The notes under the pieces were generated by a model. The model was not told the DNA's origin. It saw only the letters and a list, made by a program, of their open reading frames with translations, and made no database searches. Shown here piece by piece: positions 27,731 to 38,637 of a DNA stretch of 64,000 bases (its first letter is position 1; every line of letters begins with the position of its first letter). A program made the translations under genes and the position numbers. The stretch is from positions 1 through 64,000 of the forward strand of contig NZ_JAQZSG010000002.1 in the NCBI RefSeq assembly GCF_028745515.1. Reading direction: 5' to 3'. This DNA is from Paenibacillus thermotolerans (lineage in GTDB: Bacteria; Bacillota; Bacilli; Paenibacillales; YIM-B00363).

Positions 27731-29317
27731 ATGCAGCTTTTGATTGTGGATGACGAAGAGATGGTGGCGGAGGGGCTCGCGTGGACGCTGCCTTGGGAAA
27801 CGGTCGGAATGACGAGTGTCCATATTGCTTATTCAGCGGCCGAAGCATTGCGGTTGTTGGAAACCCACCCGATCGACATCGTCGTGACAGACATTCGGAT
27901 GCCCGAAGTGTCCGGACTCGAACTGCTCGCTGAAATATATCGCAGATGGAGGCGCACGAAATGCATCGTGCTAAGCGGATTCGCCGAATTCGATTATGCT
28001 CGCGAAGCGATGGCAAGCCGTGCATTTGCTTACCTGCTGAAGCCGGTTCCGGACGCAGACCTGCTGCAGGCCGTTTCCGGTGCCGCCGCCGCCGTTCGGG
28101 AGGAATGGGAATCCGCTGGATCTATGCGGCGAGCCGAACAGGCTCTGCGAGAACACCGTCCGCTAATTAGGAATCTTATGCTGAATGACCTGCTCACCGG
28201 CAAGCGGATTGCCAAGGACAAGCTGGCTGAACGGCTGCTCATGCTTGATGTGCCGTTTCGCATCGATGATCCATGCGCCGTGCTGGTCATTCGGCTCGAA
28301 GAGCAGTTCGCGGAGCATACGCCCGAACACCGCGGGCTGTTCGCGTATGCGATCGGCAACATGGCCGAAGAAATATTTGAGGAAACGTTCGGCTTCTGGT
28401 GCGCCACCGATTCGTATGAAAACCTGGTCGCCATTGTTGTCGATCCGGATAAACGATGGAATTTGCTTGAAAGGTGCGCGGTTCACCTGCAGGAGAACGT
28501 AGAAACCTACCTGAAGGGCTGGGTATCGGTCATCGTCAGCGAGCCCGGCACGTTTCCTAAAGATGTGCGGGAGCGGTACCAAAGCTGCATCAATACGCTC
28601 CGCAGGCAAGTCGGCCCCAACCGGCAGTCGTTTCTAATAGCAGGGGAGCAACCGGGAGGCGCTTCGATTCGTGCATTAGGGCGGTTGTATGAACCGCCCG
28701 GAATCCTCGCATTGCTGGAAGGGGGGCAATGGGGGGCTGTGGCGGAGAAAATCGAAACAGGCCTTGACGAATTGGGCGAACAGTTCCCGGATTCCGCGGA
28801 GCACTTGGCGGAAGCGATTCACCTCTTGATGTCGGCTTTCACCCATTACTCGCACAAAAACGGCAAATGGCTATCCGAATCAAGCGGTGCGAGCACGCTT
28901 GGCGACCTTCAGTCGATCCGCACCGTGTCTCAGTTGAAGAGGTTTGCGCACGATATGCTGAAGCGGCTGCGCGACGACATGGACATCGAGGTGCGCAGTC
29001 ATCGTTCGCAGATCGTAAGGCAGGTACTGGTTTATGTCGAGAAGCATTTGGAACACGACGTGTCTCTGCAAGCGATTGCGGATCACGTCGGGCTGCACCC
29101 GGTATCCGTCTCGAAAATTTTCAAGCAAGAGCAGGGAGAAAGCCTGACCGAGACAATCAGTCGCATTCGAATGGAGAAAGCTTCCTATCTGCTGAAAAGC
29201 ACGGACGAACGCATTTATGAAATCGCGGCTAAGCTCGGCTATCAAAACACGCCGTATTTCATCAAAGTGTTCAAAAAATATTTCGGCTTGACCCCTCAAG
29301 AGTTCCGAGAGCGCTGA
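27731..29317 (+). CDS. YesN-type response regulator (receiver + AraC HTH)
   Basis: 528 aa. The N-terminal receiver domain has the acidic pair VDDEE and the phospho-accepting Asp54 in VVTDIRMPEVSG, with Lys in LLKPV. A long central region is typical of YesN regulators. The C-terminal ~100 residues hold two AraC helix-turn-helix motifs, ending SYLLKSTDERIYEIAAKLGYQNTPYFIKVFKKYFGLTPQEFR. It starts 11 bp after its kinase (GGGGGAG site). It likely activates the adjacent transporter and/or lacZ genes. Confidence 0.93.
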   Translation: MQLLIVDDEEMVAEGLAWTLPWETVGMTSVHIAYSAAEALRLLETHPIDIVVTDIRMPEVSGLELLAEIYRRWRRTKCIVLSGFAEFDYAREAMASRAFAYLLKPVPDADLLQAVSGAAAAVREEWESAGSMRRAEQALREHRPLIRNLMLNDLLTGKRIAKDKLAERLLMLDVPFRIDDPCAVLVIRLEEQFAEHTPEHRGLFAYAIGNMAEEIFEETFGFWCATDSYENLVAIVVDPDKRWNLLERCAVHLQENVETYLKGWVSVIVSEPGTFPKDVRERYQSCINTLRRQVGPNRQSFLIAGEQPGGASIRALGRLYEPPGILALLEGGQWGAVAEKIETGLDELGEQFPDSAEHLAEAIHLLMSAFTHYSHKNGKWLSESSGASTLGDLQSIRTVSQLKRFAHDMLKRLRDDMDIEVRSHRSQIVRQVLVYVEKHLEHDVSLQAIADHVGLHPVSVSKIFKQEQGESLTETISRIRMEKASYLLKSTDERIYEIAAKLGYQNTPYFIKVFKKYFGLTPQEFRER

Positions 29318-29323
29318 GCCTAA

Positions 29324-30145
29324 CTAATTTAATCCGTGCAGCTTTTTGAATTCCTCCGGGCTCATCCCCGTATACCGCTTAAACACTGCACTAAAGTAAC
29401 TGGGATTCTCATAACCGACCAAATGCGCAATTTCGGAAAGCTTTTTTCCCCCTTCGCTAAACATCAGCTTTTTGCTTTGGTCAATTCGTTCTTGATTGAT
29501 ATAAACTGTAGGCCGGATATTCATCGTCTTCTGAAAGAGCCTGCACAAATATTGCGGCGATACGGCAGCGATTTCCGCCAGTTCGGCGAGCGGCACTTCT
29601 CGATGCAAATTTTGCGAGATGTGCCTAAGCACCGGCCTGATCCGTTCCATCTGGTAATCGATATTCTTCGGGGCGGGCAGAAGCCGCTTTAAGTCCAATA
29701 AAAGCGCATAGACCATCTTCGAGTACTCGATTTCGGAATCCATCTCCTGATTTTCGTCCATCGACAGCATCCGAGTCAGCTCGTCCATGAGTGTCTCCAT
29801 TCGGAGTTTGCTTACACCCGATCCGCTCACTCCTGCATACGTAAGCAATTGGCTTGCCTCCCTGCCCCGGAAGGATACCCATGCAAGCTCCCAATTTTCG
29901 CTGATCGGCGCATAGCGGTGCGGAACATCTGGAAATAGAAAAAAAACATCTCCGGGGCCGACAATATACTCATTCTCCCTTATGACTAACTTTCCCTGGC
30001 CCTTTACGATTTGATGGAACTGAAAATCGGGAAACCCGGCGGGGCGAATCGTTTCCGGTTGATGCTCCCAATAGCCGACCGTCGTCATAATGACAGGGAG
30101 TCGAGGCGCCACGTCGGTTTTCCCAAAAATAATTTTACTTTTCAC
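29324..30145 (-). CDS. AraC-family transcriptional regulator (cupin + HTH)
   Basis: 273 aa. The N-terminal cupin-like sensing domain includes PDFQFHQIVKGQGKLVIRENEYIVGPGDVFFLFPDVPHRY. The C-terminal domain has two HTHs with LAEIAAVSPQYLCRLFQKTMNIRPTVYI and LSEIAHLVGYENPSYFSAVFKRYTGMSPEEFKK. GTG start with ACGGAG upstream. It is divergent from lacZ across a 112-bp gap holding CAATATT repeats, and is the likely lacZ activator. Confidence 0.9.
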   Translation of the reverse strand: MKSKIIFGKTDVAPRLPVIMTTVGYWEHQPETIRPAGFPDFQFHQIVKGQGKLVIRENEYIVGPGDVFFLFPDVPHRYAPISENWELAWVSFRGREASQLLTYAGVSGSGVSKLRMETLMDELTRMLSMDENQEMDSEIEYSKMVYALLLDLKRLLPAPKNIDYQMERIRPVLRHISQNLHREVPLAELAEIAAVSPQYLCRLFQKTMNIRPTVYINQERIDQSKKLMFSEGGKKLSEIAHLVGYENPSYFSAVFKRYTGMSPEEFKKLHGLN

Positions 30146-30181
30146 ATCAATGGCTCCGTTTCAAATTTTGATAGAACTCGA

Positions 30182-33374
<3,193 letters not shown>

Positions 33375-33403
33375 ACACAAAGGGCTGGATTACCCCAGTC
33401 CCA

Positions 33404-33449
33404 GACTGTAGACAAAGTTCCATTTGGGACAGGGTCTACAGTCTTTTTT
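33404..33449 (+). terminator. Terminator after lacZ
   Basis: GACTGTAGAC (33404-33413) pairs perfectly with GTCTACAGTC (33434-33443), followed by TTTTTT. Confidence 0.9.
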
Positions 33450-33490
33450 GTTGAATACATAAGGAAAACCATGGGTTTGGGGTATGGGAA

Positions 33491-33658
33491 ATGCCGGGTA
33501 AAAACAATTACGAAGGCCGCTTTCAGATTTCCGTTCATTCGCTGGACGAGTTGGTGCCTATGGTTTCTCGGCTACGACTTCACGCAGCCCATCCCGCAAT
33601 TTACGACGTTCGGGAAAAACTACGTGCGGCACTTCCGAGACACCGATCATTCAAATAG
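33491..33658 (+). CDS. Hypothetical 55-aa protein
   Basis: An open frame MPGKNNYEGRFQISVHSLDE... ending HRSFK, with a mixed hydrophilic composition that looks protein-like (two probable helices, basic C terminus). A different, overlapping frame (33471-33680) is longer but has less protein-like composition. The ribosome binding site is weak. I do not recognise the family; it could be a genuine small gene or a fragment of a larger one. Confidence 0.35.
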   Translation: MPGKNNYEGRFQISVHSLDELVPMVSRLRLHAAHPAIYDVREKLRAALPRHRSFK

Positions 33659-33717
33659 AGTTGAAGTGTCGAAGACTTGATTTATAATGTATAAACAATC
33701 GACTGAGGAGAAAAATG

Positions 33718-34583
33718 ATGACTGCGCTATCAATCGGAAGAAATGATCCGTGTTTATGCGGGAGTGAAAACAAGTATAAAAATGCTGTATCCATAAAACA
33801 GAATACGAACGTAGACTTCTTTTTGGGAATGCAGACCATCCAAAGGTGAACGATTGGTTTTTCCATTATCACCCGTTCTCGGATCTTTCATCTGCTATGC
33901 TGTTGCATGCTGATTTGACAATGCCGGTTCTTCAAGAGATCGCGACGAGTATATCCAAGCAGCTAATATCCAGAGGACAAGAAGAGGCGGTACAAATTCG
34001 CAAGGAACAAAACCCGGTTCGGCTTTTAAGGTATTTAAATAAAGAAACAGATAGCATGAATCATTTATTGTTACTGAAGAGGCTTTTGGAGTACGAAAAT
34101 CAGGTTACCCCTGCCTTGCTGGGCTGTGGGAAGCTGAAGATGATGTGTTGATCGAGCAAAGCGTACGTTATTTCAATAAAGTTATCGCTTTTCCATTAGA
34201 TCATGTTCTGGAATTGGCGGATAAAGCTCGAAATCCATACGTGCGCTCTACGCTTTGCCTTCTTCTTGGCCTTAAAGGCGATTCATCCGTATTGCCTATT
34301 ATATGGAGACAATACCATGACCTTCGGAAACAGTACCCAACAGAAAGTTATATGAAAGGTCCGCTTTTTGGTTTACACGAATAAGGGACGCTTAACGAAG
34401 GAGCACGCCAAAAACGTTGATCCTCCGATCGAAGGATCCGATTTTCCTGGCGTGTCAGCGTTGTGATTATCCTTTTTTATTTGATGAAGAGAATCCCGAT
34501 CATTATACGGATGAAGGGCTGAGATTTCCGACTTGGTGTTTGCGGTGTTCGGAAAGTAAAGATGTAGGGGGCAGGATGTCTTG
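33718..34583 (+). pseudogene. Frameshifted SEC-C motif protein gene
   Basis: The start (GGAG site) reads IGRNDPCLCGSENKYK, the SEC-C zinc motif that normally ends KYKKCC. In this frame it derails; one base forward reads KCCIHKTEYERRLLFGNADHPKVNDWFFHYHPFSD and continues through 33846-34120. The loss of one A in the run at about 33776-33780 explains the first shift. A second shift near 34120-34130 moves to the frame WEAEDDVLIEQSVRYFNK...GPLFGLHE. A third frame then encodes a CQRCDYPF...CLRC zinc-ribbon-like end to 34583. At least two frameshifts make it non-functional unless the reads are wrong. AT-rich surroundings suggest acquired DNA. Confidence 0.7.
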
Positions 34584-34586
34584 AAC

Positions 34587-34616
34587 AAAGCCCAGACCGC
34601 AAGAGATCTGGGCTTT
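34587..34616. terminator. Hairpin between convergent genes
   Basis: AAAGCCCAGA (34587-34596) pairs with TCTGGGCTTT (34607-34616). It lies between the SEC-C remnant and the convergent ParR-like gene and can serve either strand. Confidence 0.55.
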
Positions 34617-34636
34617 GGTTTAAACTATACTCCACG

Positions 34637-35125
34637 TCATGACAGTAACGCTTTCAATTTTTCGAGGTCGGGCTTATGTTGGGATCCTTTTTTGTGCCCA
34701 TCCAACGACGGGATTGTTGTTTTTTGGGGGGCTGCAACGTGCACTTTATTATTGTTGGTCCGCTTCGGAATCCTCAGGGCAGGACGGGAAGACTCTTTTT
34801 GATACTCCTTAAGGGCTAAAATGATTTTGTCGGCGGCTTTTTGTATCATGCTTTCATCTGCTGGGGATACTCCGGCTTCTTTCTCGCGGATGGCATCTAA
34901 AACATACTGGATACCTTTCGACTTGATACAATGATTCAGCTGCGCATACGATTGATCCAACCCGCTCAGATGACGATCAGCTTTCTCGATAAAAGCTTCC
35001 CGACAGAACCGTGTAAGCACACGATTCCGTTGAAGTCGTTTATAAAGCGATAAAAGCCTTTTATTTTGAAGGTCCGTTGCGTCCAGCTGGAAGCTAACGG
35101 ATTGGATTTTTTTCACAAGGTTCAC
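34637..35125 (-). CDS. ParR-like partner of the actin-like protein (candidate RHH protein)
   Basis: 162 aa. The first ~50 residues, SVSFQLDATDLQNKRLLSLYKRLQ...FCREAFIEKA, have a strand-helix-helix pattern like ribbon-helix-helix DNA-binding domains of ParR proteins. The remainder is charged, with a basic, probably flexible C-terminal tail (IPKRTNNNKVHVAAPQKT), the part of ParR that binds ParM filaments. The GTG start overlaps the ParM-like stop by four bases (GTGA), so the two are translationally coupled. Assignment rests on context and this pattern, not on clear sequence identity. Confidence 0.6.
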   Translation of the reverse strand: MNLVKKIQSVSFQLDATDLQNKRLLSLYKRLQRNRVLTRFCREAFIEKADRHLSGLDQSYAQLNHCIKSKGIQYVLDAIREKEAGVSPADESMIQKAADKIILALKEYQKESSRPALRIPKRTNNNKVHVAAPQKTTIPSLDGHKKGSQHKPDLEKLKALLS

Positions 35126-36201
35126 CCCTTGGTCAGAACCAAATTCGTTTCCATAATGTCCTCAAGTTCATATTCTTTTGCGATTAAGAGCCCGAATTTG
35201 AAGAAACCTCTCGCATTTGATATTTGGTAATCCTCGGTTACATGAATGTCTTTAATAAATTCCTTAAACCAAGGCGCCATTAATTTTGCTCCCCCGCCTG
35301 TTAAAATAATCATGTCAAATTTGCTTCTGTTTCTCCACCGTTTTTGCAGTTGATTAATGAGATATTCCGCCGTTTCTCGAACAATTCTTTCTTTGACCTC
35401 TTTGATCGGAATAACAAGACGTTTGGAAGCTTGATAATCATCGTTTTCGAACTGGACCTCCACCTTTTCAGGTGTCGCGTAAGCATCCGGATTTATAGAG
35501 TTAATATAATCCGCGAGACGCTGGTAAATTTCGTGGACCCCTACCTGAATGGTGTGGCGATCGTCGGGAATGGCATTTAATGAATCAATGCCATCGCAAT
35601 CTGTCGTGCCGGAGCCGATATCTACGATGCCGATATAAGAAGATGCGATTTCATCCCGAATGACGTTCCCTGCCTCATCGATATATAAATCCAGGATACT
35701 GCCGAGGGGCTGAGGCAAAACTTTGCATTCCTTTACATGAATGTTTTTTTCTTTGCCATTCATTAAGACAACGTGTCTGTCTTTAAATATTTGAATCAGC
35801 TCCAGCTCCCGTCTCGTTCCTTTTTCCCTTGACGGACAACCGGTGATAAGCAGAACATCAAAGGACCCTTCTTCTTCGTTAATGAGGCTTGCCAGCCCGA
35901 ATTGACTCAGCAGCTTGTAATATTTTTGCGCATACCTGTCTTCTGTCGTATAGGTTGAAAGGAATTTGCTTTTTGCTATATTAACCTCATTCCCCCACAC
36001 ATATCGTTCTCCCGGATAAAGAGTCGATTCGAATTCATTGTACTGTACCGCCTGACCCGCTCCTGTGGAATCTTCCCTTAATGAATTCTCTTTTGTAAGG
36101 AATCCGCTTGGGTGTACAAATTCTTTGCCCTTGCTGCTATATCCCTTGAAGTATCCGTTCCCATGATCGATTCCCATGATAACCAGCTTTTTTTTGAACA
36201 A
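35122..36201 (-). CDS. ParM/StbA-family actin-like ATPase
   Basis: 359-aa bacterial actin of the plasmid-segregation type. The phosphate-1 loop VIMGIDHGNGYFKGYS, phosphate-2 loop IGIVDIGSGTTDCDG and adenosine loop MIILTGGGAKLM are all intact, so ATP binding is expected. ParM proteins polymerise and push plasmid copies apart through ParR bound to parC. TTG at 36201 is chosen because GAGGAGG lies 8 bp upstream; an earlier TTG (36219) overlaps that site. I saw no plasmid replication gene and no obvious parC iterons in the 250 bp upstream. Codon usage is AT-leaning compared with flanking genes. Confidence 0.88.
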   Translation of the reverse strand: MFKKKLVIMGIDHGNGYFKGYSSKGKEFVHPSGFLTKENSLREDSTGAGQAVQYNEFESTLYPGERYVWGNEVNIAKSKFLSTYTTEDRYAQKYYKLLSQFGLASLINEEEGSFDVLLITGCPSREKGTRRELELIQIFKDRHVVLMNGKEKNIHVKECKVLPQPLGSILDLYIDEAGNVIRDEIASSYIGIVDIGSGTTDCDGIDSLNAIPDDRHTIQVGVHEIYQRLADYINSINPDAYATPEKVEVQFENDDYQASKRLVIPIKEVKERIVRETAEYLINQLQKRWRNRSKFDMIILTGGGAKLMAPWFKEFIKDIHVTEDYQISNARGFFKFGLLIAKEYELEDIMETNLVLTKG

Positions 36202-36449
36202 AGTTAGTCCTCCTCGCAAGTCCTATTCTTATGATTTCATGCTCATACTGCGTCTGCGTGAGGTATTTTCCGTTCGAATATCAATGAAAAGTACCGTTAT
36301 AAAATATTATGATCGAACGTGGCATGTGTGACAAAAACCCAGAATTCGTCCGTTATGCGGGAAGCGGAAAAATAGGCAGCTGCAAGGAGCCAACCAGTCT
36401 CCCTCCGGCATTTAATGAACTAACTTGTTTATTGAGGGGGAACCGCCGT
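36202..36449. promoter_or_regulatory. Divergent control region of the ParM-like and Asp-box genes
   Basis: About 250 bp between divergent starts. It is AT-rich near 36280-36310 with several -10-like boxes (TATAAA, TATTAT) but I could not fix a single promoter. No iteron-like parC repeats are evident. An in-frame open extension of the plus-strand gene starts at 36309 but lacks a ribosome binding site. Confidence 0.35.
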
Positions 36450-37793
36450 ATGTCGGCTTTAGTGAGAGTTTCTCGACCCAGTCCTGTGGCCGGGTGCAGA
36501 TTCGGTGGGAGCGGGACCGCTTTTACAAACGCTGAATGTGAACCGTGGCTGGCTGTAAACCCATCAAATCCCAATCACTTGATTGGCGTATGGCAGCAAG
36601 ACCGGTGGTCGAACGGATTTGCGCGTGCAATTGTAGCGGGCTTCTCTTTCGACGGCGGAGCCACCTGGAACGAAACCCCGCTGCCCTTCAGCTTATGTAC
36701 CACCTCAAGATTTAACTTTGGACGTACCGTAGACGGGTGGGTTTCCATCGGTCCGGATGGGACTGCTTATTCCTGCGCGTTTTCCGTCAACAGAATCACG
36801 AATTCTACGGCAATACTCGCGGCGACCTCCAGCAACGGCGGACGTACGTGGCAAAATGCTCAGATTATTATTTCCAACCGGGGTAAAACTTTTATCAATA
36901 ATAAGCCAAGCATAACGGCAGACCCCACAAGACCCGGAGTGGCCTACGTTGTTTGGGATCGCCTGCAGTTCGGCTCATCCGGCTCGTTGGTTACCGGACC
37001 GACATTGTTTTCTAAAACGACAAACGGCGGAAGGACATGGAGTAAACCTAAAATTATTTTTGCGCCAGGGTCCGGAAACTCTACGATCGGCAACGAGATC
37101 ATCGTTGATCCTCGTAACGGCAAACTGTACAATTTCTTCAACTGGCAGGTTCGGAGCGGTGTGAACAGGGGTCGGAATATTTCCGTGCAGAGATCCAACG
37201 ACGGCGGAGCGACGTGGTCGACGGCGACGATCATTGCCAAGCAAATGTCCGTACCTCTAAGGACTCCCAATACGGGAACGCTGATTCGAGCGGGAAACGT
37301 ACTTCCTCAGGCTGCCGTCGGACCGCGCGGAATGCTTTACGCGGTATGGGCCGATTCCAGGTTCAGCGGAGGGCGGTTTGTCCAAATTGCCATTTCGCAT
37401 TCTTCCGATGGAGGGGTTACATGGAGTAAGCCGATTCGTGTGAGCCCTCCAACGGGAAAGGCCGCCTTCACTCCGAATGTGGCAGTAAATTCAAGGGGTG
37501 TGGTAGGGGTCACTTATTATGACTTCCGAAGCGCCACGACTCAAACTGGAACGACCCCCACAGACTACTGGATCAGATTTTCGGCCAACGGTGCTGAAAG
37601 CTTCGGCGTCGAGAAGCACATCGCTGGACCGTTCGATATTCTTACCGCGCCTCAAACCAATGGAGGACGTTTTCTTGGCGATTATCAAGGGCTTGTCGCG
37701 ATCGGCCGCACGTTTCATCCCTTCTTTGCAAGGGCGAATTCCGGGGTTATATCGAACCGAACGGATATTTTCACAACCTCGATTGTGCCGTAA
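36450..37793 (+). CDS. Asp-box (BNR repeat) beta-propeller protein, sialidase-like
   Basis: 447 aa from the ATG at 36450 with a GAGGGGG site at about 36434. At least five Asp-box turns SxDGGxTW are present: SFDGGATW, SSNGGRTW, TTNGGRTW, SNDGGATW, SSDGGVTW. They define a six-bladed propeller as in sialidases and related glycosidases. The arginine triad and Asp/Tyr of true sialidases cannot be confirmed by eye, so enzymatic activity is uncertain. No signal peptide is seen from this start. Neighbours give no functional hint. Confidence 0.75.
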   Translation: MSALVRVSRPSPVAGCRFGGSGTAFTNAECEPWLAVNPSNPNHLIGVWQQDRWSNGFARAIVAGFSFDGGATWNETPLPFSLCTTSRFNFGRTVDGWVSIGPDGTAYSCAFSVNRITNSTAILAATSSNGGRTWQNAQIIISNRGKTFINNKPSITADPTRPGVAYVVWDRLQFGSSGSLVTGPTLFSKTTNGGRTWSKPKIIFAPGSGNSTIGNEIIVDPRNGKLYNFFNWQVRSGVNRGRNISVQRSNDGGATWSTATIIAKQMSVPLRTPNTGTLIRAGNVLPQAAVGPRGMLYAVWADSRFSGGRFVQIAISHSSDGGVTWSKPIRVSPPTGKAAFTPNVAVNSRGVVGVTYYDFRSATTQTGTTPTDYWIRFSANGAESFGVEKHIAGPFDILTAPQTNGGRFLGDYQGLVAIGRTFHPFFARANSGVISNRTDIFTTSIVP

Positions 37794-37814
37794 CTGGGTT
37801 GCATGGCAGCATAA

Positions 37815-37844
37815 AAATCCACAACCGCATAAGGTTGTGGATTT
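37815..37844. terminator. Bidirectional terminator between convergent genes
   Basis: AAATCCACAACC (37815-37826) pairs perfectly with GGTTGTGGATTT (37833-37844), with A/T flanks on both sides. Confidence 0.8.
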
Positions 37845-37861
37845 CATATTGCGTATTCGTG

Positions 37862-38434
37862 TTACACGCTCAAGTACTCGTCTCTTCTTGCGCCGGATGC
37901 GTTAAGCTTCCCGGCCCAGACGCAGTACCCCATGCCTACATAGGCCAAGCCCCAGAATGCCGCGAAAAATTTGTTGTCTTCGATCGGAAGAAAGAGGTTT
38001 ACAATCATCAGCAGCAAAAGTGCCGGAACCCAGCGAGGGAAAACCTTGGCGCGGAAAGTAAGGATTGCGAACACGAGCGATCCCCCCATCATGCCAATCA
38101 TCATGATCAGTCTGGAGATGTTCACCAATACGCCCTCCGGCATCGGCGCTCCGGCTCCTGCGGCAAATTGGGTCCAAACCATCGCTGTCGTCATAATGTT
38201 CCCGATGATGATGGCCAGCGTCGTAATGAACCCCGTTACCCCCGTCTCGCGGGACTGCACCATGTACGTGACGATTGTGCCGACCGACATCAGAACGCAG
38301 GCGATTAATCCGAATGTCAGCTCTTGAGGACTGTCCGTTCCCCAAATGATCGAAGTCGGAGTCATGCCGATTCGCGCAATTCCCGCAAGGATGCAAATCA
38401 TGCCCAGCCATTTGATAATGTTCTTTTCAGTCAT
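37862..38434 (-). CDS. Multi-pass membrane protein of unknown function
   Basis: 190 aa with about six hydrophobic segments: residues 7-25, 42-60, 68-86, 105-125, 132-150 and 157-175. No catalytic motif is recognised. It may belong to a small DUF4386-like membrane family, but this is uncertain. It is convergent with the Asp-box gene and divergent from the sensor kinase gene at 38638, which could be coregulated. Confidence 0.7.
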   Translation of the reverse strand: MTEKNIIKWLGMICILAGIARIGMTPTSIIWGTDSPQELTFGLIACVLMSVGTIVTYMVQSRETGVTGFITTLAIIIGNIMTTAMVWTQFAAGAGAPMPEGVLVNISRLIMMIGMMGGSLVFAILTFRAKVFPRWVPALLLLMIVNLFLPIEDNKFFAAFWGLAYVGMGYCVWAGKLNASGARRDEYLSV

Positions 38435-38637
38435 TTTCCTCAGCCTCCCAATTGTTTTCGCGTTGTTACGTACATATCATAAGGGGCGGGAATTCCCGTA
38501 AACCAGAGTAAGCCGATCCCGATGCAGCGGGAACCGTTTCGGGAAAAAACCGGGAAGAGCGGCGGGAAATGTTTACGAGCCATATTCAAGCCTGAAGGCG
38601 GAAGCTATAATTACCTATATCAACCGTTCAGGAAGGC

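Noticed and set aside
33471-33680. 69-codon frame after lacZ
   Set aside because: Overlaps the more protein-like 55-codon frame at 33491 and has no ribosome binding site.
36309-36449. Upstream start for the Asp-box gene adding 47 residues
   Set aside because: No ribosome binding site at 36309, and a good GAGGGGG site precedes the ATG at 36450.
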